Positions 21,046 to 32,235 of a stretch of 64,000 nt of DNA are shown piece by piece; position 1 is the first letter of the stretch, and every line of letters starts with the position of its first letter. The stretch is from Phorcus lineatus (taxonomy: Eukaryota; Mollusca; Gastropoda; Trochida; Trochidae). Location: the NCBI GenBank assembly GCA_921293015.1, contig OV121093.1, forward strand, positions 23,012,622 to 23,076,621. The letters are read 5' to 3'. The notes beneath the pieces were generated by a model that searched no databases, had not been told where the DNA came from, and worked only from the letters and a program-made list of their open reading frames with translations. The position numbers and the translations under genes are program-made.

Positions 21046-21825
21046 GTGAATGTATATCATTTTATTTTACATTATTTGCACTGAGAATAGAATCTTGAGT
21101 ACTTGTAACCATTTTGTGTACTTATGTGTACTTATAACACACAAATTAAGTGTCCAAAAGCAAACCAAGGGACCTACCGTTAATCTACTATCATTAAAAT
21201 ACACCAACTCAGCCTTGGAAAAAAACATTTTTCCTCTCTACAGTTAATGTATATGATTTTATTTTACATTATTTGCATTGAGAATAGAATCTTGAGTACT
21301 TGAAACCATTTTGTGTACTTATGTGTACTTATAACACATAAATTAAGTGTCCAAAAGCAAACCAAGGGACCTACCGCTAATCTACTATCATTGAAAAACA
21401 CCAACTCAGCTTTGGAAAAAACTATTTTCTCTTCTCTACAGTGAATGTATATGATTTTATTTTACATTATTTGCATTGAGAATAGAATCTTGAGTACTTG
21501 TAACCCTTTTGTGTACTTATGTGTACTTATAACACATAAATTAAGTGTCCAAAAGCAAACCAAGGGACCTACCGCTAATCTACTATCATTGAAAAACACC
21601 AACTCAGCCTTGGTAAAAAACTATTTTCTCTTCTCTAAAGTTTATGTATATTATTTTATTTAACATTAGTTGCACTTAGAGTAGAATTATGGATACTTGC
21701 AACTCTTTTGTGTATTTGTGTAATTATATTAATCAAGGTTAAGTGTCCAAAAGCAAACTATGGGACCTACCATTAATCCACTATCATTGAAATACACCAA
21801 ATCAGCCTTGGAAAAAACTAACAAT
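21046..21825 (+). repeat. Left-arm tandem array, 4 units of ~198 bp
   Basis: Units begin at 21046, 21243, 21441 and 21640 with GTGAATGTATATGATTTTA or a close variant, and each contains GAATAGAATCTTGAGTACTT and CCAAAAGCAAACCAAGGGAC. The first three are nearly identical; the fourth, innermost unit is more diverged. Confidence 0.9.
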
Positions 21826-24039
21826 TTTGTATTTTGAATGTGATGTTTTACTTCTAAATCATTGGGGATTTAAAGGGATAGATGTAAAGGGCACAAAGAA
21901 GAAAGATAACACATAGGTACTAATTCTGTCATTACACACATCACATACATGTACTATAGGAGTACATTCTTGCAAATTATTCATTTTCAATCTCCATATG
22001 ACTGTTTGATTCAGTTGCTTTCTGGACATCAACAACTTATCAAAATCCTAGTTTTAAGAGAAAGCATCATCATCAATAACATCACCATACACCACACACC
22101 TTAACAACGTTCATCATCGTCCTCAAAGCTGTCACGTTGCGGGGCCTTGATGTCGACCAACTCTCTACAAAGAGCGCACTGGCTCTAGCTTCCAATCCCC
22201 AAGAGTCTAACTATGACTCTCATTAGCAACAAGAACAACAGACATTGGAACAGAGATGTATTCCATAGAGCCTCCTGCTAATTGAAATGCATTGTATGAT
22301 ACTCTAGGCTTTTGATGGTATCATGATAGTGTCCATGTTACATTGTTTGACTCATCTTCACAGCAATAGTCATTGAGTTGCAGATAGCTAACTTTATCAA
22401 CATTTTTTATGTCAGGTCCACCATAGAGAACAAAAATGAAATCCATAAGGGCTTTTAAAAGTGATATGTACAATAAGGAAGACAAAATTTTCTGCTTAAC
22501 AACTTTATTTTAAAATTCACGTTCCTGAGTACATGATTACTCCATCAGGTTGGTTGTAGGATATATGAATTGTGGTACATATAACCACCACAAGTAAACA
22601 TTAAACAATAGTGAGGAAACCTAATTATCAAGATTAATCATATGAGAATGTAATGCAATATGGATTTCCAGTAAATGCACATATGAAGGCATCTTGCTCA
22701 CCAAACAAATCTGATGGCACAACCTAAGAGCCACTTGATCTGACAAGAAAAACTTTGAAAATAGCAAGTAAAAAACACCTTGCAATGAGCCTAATCCGAT
22801 GAGTCCAGCGTCAAGTGGGATAAGAATGTCTGAGAAACAACTTCCATCCATTTACTTGCCACGCATCCTTATATATGCTCATTCCACTCGGAATGTTCTT
22901 ATGACTATGATATGGTTTTTGTATCTATCATTGTTATGCCATATGATAGGACATGCCTACATTGAAACTTCCAGATCAAAAGTGGTCATACTGAAGGTTG
23001 AAACCTACATTACTATAGCACCTTCTGTGTTGATTTGCTGAAGAAAGCACAACTTAACCACATGGATACATCATATATGTGTGATAGTAACTTTAAGCCT
23101 TTTGCGGATTGTCATGTAACCACTGCAGTTCTGTTGTCTAGAGATGCAGACATATTTTGTTTGATATATCTATTGATAAAATTACAGCATTAAGTTGCTC
23201 AGTCCTACGGTGACTTCAAAGTTTCAAAGTGACTATAAGGTTGTGCCATCAGATTTGATTGGTGAGCTAGGTGCCTTCATATGTGCATTTATTCAAAATC
23301 CATATCGTATTACATTCTCATATGATTAATCTCGATAATTAGGTTTCCTCACTATTGTTTAATGTTTACTTGTTGTGGTTAAATGTACCAAAATTCATAT
23401 ATCCTTATGTACATATCACTTATAAAAGACCTATAAGGATTTATTTTGCTGTCTATGGTGGACCTGACAAAAAATGTTGATAAAGTTGGCTGTCTGCAAC
23501 TGAATGTCTATTGCTGTGAAGATGAGTCAAACAATGTAACATGGACACTATCATGATACCATCAAAAGCCTAGAGTATCATACAATGCATTTCAATTAGC
23601 AGGAGGCTCTATGGAATACATCTCTGTTCCAATGTCTGTTGTTCTTGTTGCTGATGAGAGACATAGTTCGACTCTTATGGATAGGAAGCTAGAGCCAGTG
23701 CGCTCTTTGTAGAGAGTTGGTCGACATCAAGGCCCCGCAACGTGACAGCTTTGAGGATGATAATGAATGTTGTTGTGGTGTGTGGTGTATGGTGATGTTA
23801 TTGATGATGATGCTCTCTCTTAAAACTAGGATTTTGATAAATTGCTGATGATCAAAAAGCAGCTGAATCAAACAGTCCTATGGAGATTAAAAATGAATAA
23901 TTTGCAAGAAAGTTCTCCTGTACTACATGCCTGTGATCTGTGTAATGACAGAATTAGTACCTATGTGTTATCTTTCTTCTTTGTACCCTTTAAATCCCCA
24001 ATGATTTAGAAGTCAGCACATTCAAAATACAAAATTGTG

Positions 24040-24620
24040 AGTTTTTTTCCAAGGCTGATTTGGTGTATTTCAATGATAGTGGATTAATGGTAGGTCCCAT
24101 AGTTTGCTTTTGGACACTTAACCTTGATTAATATAATTACACAAATACACAAAAGAGTTGCAAGTATCCATAATTCTACTCTAAGTGCAACTAATGTTAA
24201 ATAAAATAATATACATAAACTTTAGAGAAGAGAAAATAGTTTTTTACCAAGGCTGAGTTGGTGTTTTTCAATGATAGTAGATTAGCGGTAGGTCCCTTGG
24301 TTTGCTTTTGGACACTTAATTTATGTGTTATAAGTACACATAAGTACACAAAAGGGTTACAAGTACTCAAGATTCTATTCTCAATGCAAATAATGTAAAA
24401 TCAAATCATATACATTCACTGTAGAGAAGAGAAAATAGTTTTTTCCAAAGCTGAGTTGGTGTTTTTCAATGATAGTAGATTAGCGGTAGGTCCCTTGGTT
24501 TGCTTTTTGACACTTAATTTGTGTATTATAAGTACACATAAGTACACAAAATGGTTACAAGTACTCAAGATTCTATTCTCAGTGCAAATAATGTAAAATA
24601 AAATGATATACATTAACTGT
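24040..24620 (-). repeat. Right-arm tandem array, 3 units of ~198 bp
   Basis: Reverse complement of the left array, with units ending near 24610, 24412 and 24212. One fewer unit than on the left accounts for most of the arm-length difference. Confidence 0.9.
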
Positions 24621-25044
24621 AGAGAAGAGAACATAGAATTGTTACCGGTCGAAGTCATGAATGATGAGTTTTTTTAATGGAAACCTAAAATTTCGTACAA
24701 ATGACCTATGGTAGCTATCTGAAATGTCTGTCAATGGATTCAGCGACCTTATAAACATACATTTAGATACCAAGATTATGGTTCTATGATAATTAGAACC
24801 AAAGATATGGGGACATCCACCTTTTGGTGTGACGCTTCAGAGAATAAGTGGCTGAGGGGGGTACCCATGGAAATATGTAAAAATGACACATTTCGTCCCA
24901 GTTTATACACTGTTACCAGTCAATTTTGCATAATAGACATGTCTAGGCTTAAAAAAAGTTAGTTTCATTCTGCCATGGGGGGGGGGTGCATGGGGACCCC
25001 TCTCGGCCGGTGGACTATGTATGAAGAAAATGTTTAAGCAAATC

Positions 25045-25210
25045 ATATCCGCCACTACTTTCAAGAGTATTTCGTTTATATCATAGCTGCTAGTATTATT
25101 GCAAGAAGAAAGTCAACAACACCAATTAGGCTATGAAGTGCCATGAAACCTGCGAGCATTGGCTTGAACTAGCGAACCACAAAGGGTGGTACTCTTTTTT
25201 CTGGAACTGA
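25045..25210 (-). mobile_element. SINE body fragment
   Basis: The minus strand reads GAGTACCACCCTTTGTGGTT, CGCTAGTTCAAGCCAATGC, TCGCAGGTTTCA, then ACTAGCAGCTATGATATAA. It follows the body of the SINE at 30417-30730 in order. The tRNA head and the ACTC tail are missing. It begins about 30 bp from the end of the foldback element. Confidence 0.8.
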
Positions 25211-25784
25211 ACTTCGCGGTTACCATGAGTTTCCGCCAAAAACAACAAGCTGTATTATAACAGTCTGTTGTTACATCTAGAGAATTACACACCTATTCCG
25301 TGTGGCGCAGGCCCGAACATCAGCCACTCAAAACAGAACTCTCCCAGCACTTCGAATCGCTGGTCAATGCGATAGTTTCGCCGTTCTTGAGAACCTCAAT
25401 TACAATTAATTGTTCATTTGTGCAAAAGTAATAATAATAATGTAATAAATTAGGTAAAACAAATCCCAAATAAGTTTGTAAGGATCGATATGGACAGCAT
25501 AGGGTAAACGTCAGCATTTTACATTATCCAAGATGCACAAGAAACTCGTCTTTGATTGGTTGAAAGCTGACTGCCTACCATAATTCTATTGGCCGGTTTA
25601 AAATTTGTCAAAGGTCAGTTGAACATAACCTCCATCAGTAGTTCTCTAGATGTATTGATGAATCATTACATTAGTTTAACTTGACTGTTAGATTTTTTTC
25701 ATCGCGGTTCTTAATCCAAAACGTGAAACTAAGTTATTTCTTGAATTAAAAATGAACTATATCTGTTCTTCCCTGCCATGAAAA
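25211..25784. other. No supported feature
   Basis: Nothing recognised. Confidence 0.4.
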
Positions 25785-26005
25785 GTTGATTGCAAGAGCA
25801 TCTTTTAGTTTCAATACGTGTAATGTTCAAAATATCAAACTATGCCTCAGGGGACAGACGTTGCGACGTGAGGGTTTGGGATTCCTAAAAAGAATGATTT
25901 GCAATAGAATTCAATGGAGAAGATTGAATTAATAGAAAAACCTCTTAAATCAAACAAACACGTGTCAGACATTGAAATGCTTTTAGACATAAGACAAGTT
26001 CATAC
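25785..26005 (+). repeat. Dispersed repeat R, copy 2
   Basis: Shares TTGCAAGAGC, GCCTCAGGGGACAGACG, GACGTGAGGGTTTGG, AACACGTGTCAGACATTG and AAATGCTTTTAGACAT with copies 1 and 3 in order. Confidence 0.8.
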
Positions 26006-27354
26006 AATTTTTCAGTCCCCCGTCAAAACATTATCAATCATGGCAAGTATTCGTGTAAATGAAAATTTTATGTTGAGGTTATAAGCATAATCAAAATCTC
26101 CAAGTTTTAAAGGCTGCAATAATGGGAAATACAATATAAACAACAGATTATGGTTTTATGTCATCGATTACCAAAACGCTTAATAAAGTTTACAAATATA
26201 TAACATTGTGAACATCATCACAAAAACCTGAACCAGCCCCAGTCCGGATCAACCTTCCATAATTGTTACTGATCATGTGGATGGTATATTTCGCTCAGGG
26301 TCTCTGCAAATCTCTACATTACCTGACTGCGAACGTGATTGTATTATAAGACATATAATGCAATCCCTAAAGTCTTCAAAAACTTGAACTATTGTTTCAC
26401 TTGAGTGTTTAGGAAAGTCAGTTAAACCATTAAGCCTATCCTAAGCGCTAAACATATTTCGCATCAATCTCTGAAAAAGTAATCAATATTTACAAATGTT
26501 TTATTGTTTTGAAACAGCAGTTTTATTGGCAATGTGTTACAGGCACGCTGAAAACAGGGGTTATGCATGCAAACATTTTATTTCATTACGGTTGCTCTCG
26601 AGATTTATTTATGTGATATATTTCATATGTAATAATGTTTTATTTCTCAAACTGGGTCCCGGGTGCTTTGAAGGTCATAACAACGGGTGTTATGACTTAA
26701 TTGCTTCATGTTATGATTCTATTTTCAGGTCTATCTATGTCTGAGTGTACTTAGTTGTTTTTATATCTGAATGTTTGACTGATTAATTTATTCACCAAAC
26801 CGGTGATATCATTTAAACAATCTTCAAATACATTTCCAGGTTTAGAGGCTATATTCGTATTGATCTTGGTCACTGCTGCTGTTCATTTTGAATGAAAGAA
26901 CCTTTTTGGCCCTATCAACATGACCAGAAGTTTTGTTTTATATTTTAGATATTCAACAAAACTCTTGTTATCCTAATTAATTGATTGGTTGATAATACAA
27001 ATAAAAAACGTAGTAGCTTACAGTTGTAATAGCTCTCACAAAAAGATAGTGTATAAAACGTAGTGCTTATCCCGTACGTCCAATAAAACCTAATAGGAAA
27101 ATCTGTTTGAAATGAAGCATGGCTAAATATTGGAAAACAGCAGTATTGAAATGCATTAAAACTAATTTCGATTACAAAGAAATTAAATCATTTTGTTTAA
27201 TCATCATCCTTTTGAACTGGACCAATTCTCTTCATGTAGACGTTATTGTCTGCAGGATTCGTACTTCAAGACGGATTCGTACTTCAAGACGCTAACTTAA
27301 AATCTAAATTTATACTTTCCAAGTTCCGAATTAAGATGTATTTATTACTGCTAC
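26006..27354. other. No supported gene
   Basis: No coding or RNA motif. A GGATTCGTACTTCAAGAC word is repeated in tandem at about 27258-27291. Confidence 0.45.
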
Positions 27355-27580
27355 CGTAAGATTTGAAAAACTTCATTGCAAAGGCGTCTTTGGCAGTTCA
27401 ATATGTTCGCTGCGTCAAATAACAAACTGTGCCTCCAGGGACAGAATAGCTGGCGTGTGGATTCGTAAATCCTGACGTGAATAATTTGCATTTATTTTTT
27501 AAATGCTATGAACAGAAACAAACTTGTAAATCAATGACACGTGTCAGACAATAAAATGCTTTTAAAAACCTTATGAAATA
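27355..27580 (+). repeat. Dispersed repeat R, copy 3
   Basis: Contains TTGAAAAACTTCATTGCAAA, GGCAGTTCAATATGTTCGC, GCCTCCAGGGACAGA, GACACGTGTCAGACAATA and AAATGCTTTTA in the same order and orientation as the other copies. Confidence 0.8.
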
Positions 27581-27796
27581 GCAAATATCTGAATGTTTAA
27601 AGACGTAAGTTGAAGACAGGTATGAAGTTTTCCTTTATTACCAAGTTTATTACAAAATCTCTTGAAACATTCATAATTATTTACGAATGCGTTGGGGTTG
27701 AACTTTTACGTCGATCTTAACACCAATGTGTTAAACGTTTCTTTGTGATCGAACATTTAGGTGGTGTTAAAAAGGGCATTTATTCAATGAATTCCT

Positions 27797-28147
27797 TTAG
27801 TCCGCCGGCCACTAGGGGTCCCCATGCACACCCCCACGTGTCTATTATGCAAATTTGAGTTGTAACAGTGTATAAACTGGGATGCAATGTGCCATTTTTA
27901 CATATTTCCATGGGTATCCCCCTCAGCCACTTATTCTCTGAAGCGTCACACCAAAAGGTGGATGTCCCCATATCTTTGGTTCTAATTATCATAGAACCAT
28001 AATCTTGGTATCTAAATGTATGTTTAGAAGGTCACTGAATCCAATGACAGACATTTCAGATAGCTACCATGAGTCATTTGTACGAAAGTTAGGTCATTTA
28101 TGACTCTATTGATTCTATTTTCTCTTAGTTTCGTTCTGCCATTTGAC
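27797..28147. mobile_element. Deleted copy of the foldback family
   Basis: Starts after TA with GTCCGCCGGCC-ACTAGGGGTCCCC and follows the left arm of the 20626 element for about 330 bp, lacking the C run and about 40 bp after it. At about 28130 it jumps to the mirror-image subterminal words TTAGTTTCGTTCTGCCAT, then ends without the final inverted repeat. It is a short internal-deletion derivative with a damaged right end. Confidence 0.8.
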
Positions 28148-29542
28148 ATTGTGGAATTTATATAGTGGAAAGTGTTATTTATATGCAATAAGGAAAGTTT
28201 ATGAAATTACTTTTTGTTCTGATAAGAAGGTTTTGACGTAAGTTTTAAAATTTTTTTTCTTAAATTTGTGTTCAACTTGGAGATGACCGTAAACAAACTC
28301 TTATTGATTATTGGTCACTGAAAAGCTATAATTCACATATTTACAAGCATAGTTTATTCTTAAGCGAGCCTCAGTGACTTACTAAGATAGGCCTTGCATT
28401 TACGTGTGTGTCTGTTTCCAAGGCTGCTGCAAGAGATAGCGAAAGTCCAACAAGAAATAATATGAAAATTGCTGCTTTTCGCCTTATAAAAAACACGGAT
28501 TTTGACTAGTTGGCAGCAAGATTCAATTTAACCAGTGATAGAGACTGGTGCAATATAAATCTATGCCGGAGTCGAAGGGTTTTTAATTTCAAATGTTTTA
28601 TTTATTTGCGTCAAAATGTTACACTTTCATAGATAATTAAAAAAGCATATAATTTAAATGTGATATGTTATGAATAAAAAAATATATGTTTGTAAAACTT
28701 AATTTCTTTTATAGAAAAACACCAAATTAAATTAAAGAAAATAGGCATGCCTGTATCGACACGGCTTATGCAATGGTCTGAATTAGGATTTTCAGCGATG
28801 TCGTACTGGTCATTCTCAAGAGGATGATCAAACCAGTCAAAAGTGAACAGATCTCAAATAACTTGTGTGCCCTAAATACTGAATCGGGCGCTCAAGGTAT
28901 TATTCTATGCGATCAAGAGACTAGCTCGTGCACTTGATATATTAATTTGTGCACTCAAAACAAATTTCATTTTGTCTCTTAAGATTTGGAATAAAGGTTT
29001 GCATCACTTTTACTGTGAACGACTTTATTTTCTTAACGGCCTTTAAATAATCATTTCTCGATAATTGACATGACGATACTTGCTGCTAATTTATCATCTG
29101 TAATTCATTTATAAATATGTTTGCCGATCCAAGTCTACATTCTGAGATAGAAAAGAACTCGTTAATGATAACATAATTGGATTTAAAAGTTACACTTGAC
29201 TTACTAACAATTCATACTGTCGTTGTGTCAGTTATTTGTATGAGGATATTCAGAAATACGTCCATGTGATGAATGCTCGCTCCATTAAGCCCTGCATAGT
29301 AAAAAAGGCTGTTTTATCCACGTATCAAGTCTTTACACTTTGGTTCAATAAAAACTAAATATAATTAAAGGCTATACTTTATTTTTTCAATCGCTTGTTC
29401 TGATACAATCTACTCGGAAAATTCATAATATTTTATTCTTCTCCTTATAAACGGCATTCCCGCTGCAACCTGTTTGTTCATTTTTGTGATTCTATGTGAA
29501 ACCGAAACGTTCTTAATGAGCTGTAAAATACTATTTCCTTAT
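28148..29542. other. No supported gene
   Basis: AT-rich sequence without recognisable coding or RNA motifs. Confidence 0.5.
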
Positions 29543-29946
29543 ATGTAAGATCGACTATCAGTCGTGTAAGAACAAGTATAAAACCTTGATAAGATCGATT
29601 ATCAATCGTCTAAGGACAAGTATAAAACCTTGATAAGATCGATTATCAGTCGTGTAAGAACAAGTATAAAACCTTGATAAGATCGATTATCATGCAGTCG
29701 TGTAAGAACAAGTATAAAACCTTGATAAGATCGATTATCAGTCGTGTAAGGACAAGTATAAAACCTTGATAAGATCGACTATCAGTCGTGTAAGAACAAG
29801 TATAAAACCTTGATAAAATCGATTGTCAGTCGTGTAAGAACAAGTATAAAACCTTGATAAGATCGATTATCAGTCGTGTAAGAACAAGTATAAAACCTTG
29901 ATAAGATCGATTATCAGTCGTGTAAGGACAAGTATAAAACCTTGAT
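29543..29946 (+). repeat. 44-bp minisatellite, 9 copies
   Basis: The word ACAAGTATAAAACCTTGAT recurs nine times at 44-bp steps (from 29572 to 29928), with one 48-bp step caused by a 4-base insertion (ATGC near 29694). Each unit contains the near-palindrome GATAAGATCGATTATC. Units are almost identical, so there are no CRISPR-like spacers. A G run (29957-29966) follows. Confidence 0.95.
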
Positions 29947-29966
29947 ATTTCAAATATGGGGGGGGG

Positions 29967-30404
29967 GAGGTTTTGTGGGAGTTTTTAATCAACTGTTATT
30001 AAATTTAGGGTTTTACTCGTGTAATATGCAAGCACGAATATGTTATTCATGTCATTGAAATCATGAAGTTCGGGATCGAAAGTACTTCAAAGTGTGTATT
30101 GAACTCTATCTCCCCTACAGAACACGAAATACTATTGTGAAAATAGCACTAACGTTTCCAAAGAACATAATGATTGCCGTGGTCATTTTCGAAAACAAAT
30201 ATCACCTAATGTTTAATGAAAAAATAAAGGAGACATTTCCGTGTTAATATTAGGGCTAGCGTATTAGTGGCAGCAACTCTAAGCTATTCTCTCCTCATTG
30301 TACTACACATTTCAATAATGAATAACACGTTTTACGAAGGTTTTTTAGAATAATTAAGGATAAATATAATATAAGATTAAAAATACTAATTTAAGCAAGT
30401 ATCT
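29967..30404. other. No supported feature
   Basis: AT-rich spacer before the SINE. Confidence 0.4.
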
Positions 30405-30416
30405 TATGTAAACATA

Positions 30417-30730
30417 GGGGCGGGATAGCGCAGTGGTTAGCGCGTTCGGCTTCGGACCAAGAGGTCCGTGGTTCGAATCCTGCCAGGGGCTCGGCAACTA
30501 TGTCTGCAGTAGAGAACTGTTCTACTCGCAGTCAGGTTTGGGTGCAATGCTACACTGAATTTCAGCGCAGTACCACCCATTGTTCGCTAGTTCCAGCCGA
30601 TGCTCGCAGGTTTCACCGCAATTCATAGCCACAATTGTGTTGCGGGCTTTCTCTCTGCACTTATACTAGCAGCCGCGATATAAGTGAAATAATCTTGAAA
30701 GCGGCGTTAAACACCAACTCACTCACTCAC
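30417..30730 (+). mobile_element. Full-length tRNA-derived SINE with 12-bp target duplication
   Basis: A Pol III-transcribed, non-autonomous retroelement. The tRNA-like head contains an A box (TAGCGCAGTGG, about 30426) and a B box (GGTTCGAATCC, about 30471). The body has GTTCGCTAGTTCCAGCCGAT and ACTAGCAGCCGCGATATAAG. The end is GCGGCGTTAAACACC followed by ACTCACTCACTCAC. It is flanked by perfect direct repeats TATGTAAACATA (30405-30416 and 30731-30742), the target-site duplication of the insertion. The open frame 30635-30826 over it is not a gene. The tail resembles that of the other SINE fragments here. The LINE that mobilises it is not identifiable from this window: none of the LINE 3' ends seen has the same tail. 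Confidence 0.95.
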
Positions 30731-30742
30731 TATGTAAACATA

Positions 30743-31386
30743 AGAAAAATTCCACATTGGCAAGAACATTTTCAAATCTCGTTCAGCTCTGCGTATTTAG
30801 TGAAGTTGCAATATTTCAAGCAATGATAACAAATCATATAAAATAGTAAACCTTTGGTTTAACTTCAGACGCCTAAAGATGTATAATCAGCATTTTGGCT
30901 TAGACGACGAAATGGTTCTCGAACAGACTACTTAAAGAACTTTCTTTTAGGTGTAAACAAGATTTTAACAAAATCTAGACACCTTCCGCCTGGAGAATTT
31001 ATTCTTAAGACGATGCAATCAAACATTTATATAATACAATACAATAATTTGGTTTAGAATAATTATAGTTTATTAATCCGAAATCCATAATATAGTACGC
31101 TGAATTACCAACATTTTCTTTGTTACCATTATTACAAAATATATTTGTATGTTATCTTTATATTTTGTGAAGATATCTTGTAAACATTTGATGATTTCGA
31201 GCTATTGGTAGAATAACGTTTACATTATAGAGGCTATGATCAAATTTGAAACATGCTTTGTTAGTGATTGATGTATTTCGAGTCGAGGGCAATTGAGAAA
31301 GGTTGCTTCAATGCATAACGCTATGCGATAAATTTTCTACAGATGAGCATCATTTCACGAGAGTCGGGGCAACTTGGTACATCGAG
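30743..31386. other. Upstream region of the YWTD-like ORF
   Basis: AT-rich, no recognised promoter. A good 3' splice-site match (TTTTCTACAG, ending about 31342) lies 45 bp before the chosen ATG, so an untranslated upstream exon is possible. Confidence 0.3.
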
Positions 31387-32176
31387 ATGTACAGAATTGT
31401 GTCGTGTCTGCTGTTTGCCACCCTGGCAGAATCAATAAAAGACACAACAGTTTTTAATAGAGATTCAAAGCCGCGATTGAAGATAAGGTGTGAGGTTTCT
31501 TGCGATGCGACCTGTTCCATAATTCTTCTGAACAATGTTAAAGGCGCAAAGAAGACTGAACTCGTCATGGTTGTGAGCAAAGGAGAAAGGAAGCAGAAAA
31601 GGGACGTTCTTAAGGGCCACGCAAATAAAACTGAGAAGATTGGAATCAAGATTTCAGGCCAAATATGTGATATTGAATATGACAGAGATACTAAGACATT
31701 ATTCTGGTCAACCTTAAGTGGCATTACAAAACTGACTTATGGAGAGAAGGCAGAAGAGACAATTGTAAAGAAATGTCTTGCACAAAGACAAGAATTATTA
31801 TTCTTTTCTTGAGAATCGAGCAGCTCAGATAGGACATATTGCCAAGGATACTTTTGAACCTAGTAACGTGTGGCACCTATGTAAAACATACTCGAGGATT
31901 AATCATTTAAGTCTTTATGGTGATCTGTTTTGCTGGATTGAGTTCGAGAACGCTCCATACATTTCAAGTATCCTTTGTGCGGACCTTCCTTCAAGGAAGA
32001 TACGCGAAATCAAAAGATTTACAGACTATGTAAGTAAATTGGCTGTTCTCAAATTAAGCGACACGTACATGATCGTCTATGTCTCGGGTCACCGAGTAGG
32101 TCAACCTTTCATAAGCGTTGCTGTATTTTACCAATGTAAGGGCGTTCGTAGGGGCAGATATGTCAACACCCTTTAA
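31387..32176 (+). pseudogene. YWTD / LDL-receptor-class-B-like secreted protein, frameshifted
   Basis: The only candidate host gene. From ATG 31387 the product begins MYRIVSCLLFATLAES, a plausible signal peptide; the frame is open further upstream but without a better start. Next comes a Cys-containing region (KIRCEVSCDATC), then CDIEYDRDTKTLFWSTLSG, a typical YWTD-propeller blade pattern (D-x-x-x-x-x-L-x-W). The frame ends at 31812. A second frame, one base on, is open from 31769 to 32176 and continues the same kind of sequence: INHLSLYGDLFCWIEF, then ADLPSRKIREIKRF, again blade-like. A single-base frameshift between about 31769 and 31805 therefore splits it. AATAAA at 32230-32235 follows the stop. 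No introns are seen. There are too few blades for a full six-bladed propeller. It may be a retrocopy, a decayed gene, or an assembly error in an intact gene. Family call is by pattern only. Confidence 0.5.
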
Positions 32177-32229
32177 GATATGTCATGTCAATTCCGGAGC
32201 AATTATCATTTTGTTGTTGAACATAAAGC

Positions 32230-32235
32230 AATAAA
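32230..32235 (+). terminator. Poly(A) signal AATAAA
   Basis: Canonical hexamer 54 bases after the stop of the YWTD-like frame, in a plausible position to end its transcript. Confidence 0.45.

Larger units (their letters stand above)
20626..25015. mobile_element. 4.4-kb foldback-like element with very long terminal inverted repeats
   Basis: The sequence from 20626 to about 22740 reappears as its reverse complement from about 23225 to 25015, leaving a central spacer of roughly 0.5 kb. The ends are GTCCACCGGCCC-GAGGGGTCCCC on the left and the complement on the right, each flanked by TA (20624-20625 and 25016-25017), with TGT outside both TAs. Each arm contains tandem units of about 198 bp, four on the left and three on the right. 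Long inverted repeats with internal tandem repeats are the hallmark of foldback (FB-type) transposons. No transposase is recognisable. The central frames (22621-22851, 22799-23041) match nothing I can name. A C run of 29 near the left end has only 10 counterparts on the right. Confidence 0.85.

Noticed and set aside
22799..23041. 80-codon frame in the spacer of the foldback element as a transposase or domestication candidate
   Set aside because: I could not match it to any transposase motif. Similarity to nuclease-like invertebrate proteins was only suggestive, and there are stops just beyond it.
29543..29946. CRISPR-like array
   Set aside because: The units are contiguous and almost identical, with no variable spacers, and the genome is eukaryotic.
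30417..30495. Functional tRNA gene
   Set aside because: The head has good A and B boxes, but the T stem does not pair properly and the sequence runs into the SINE body with target duplications.
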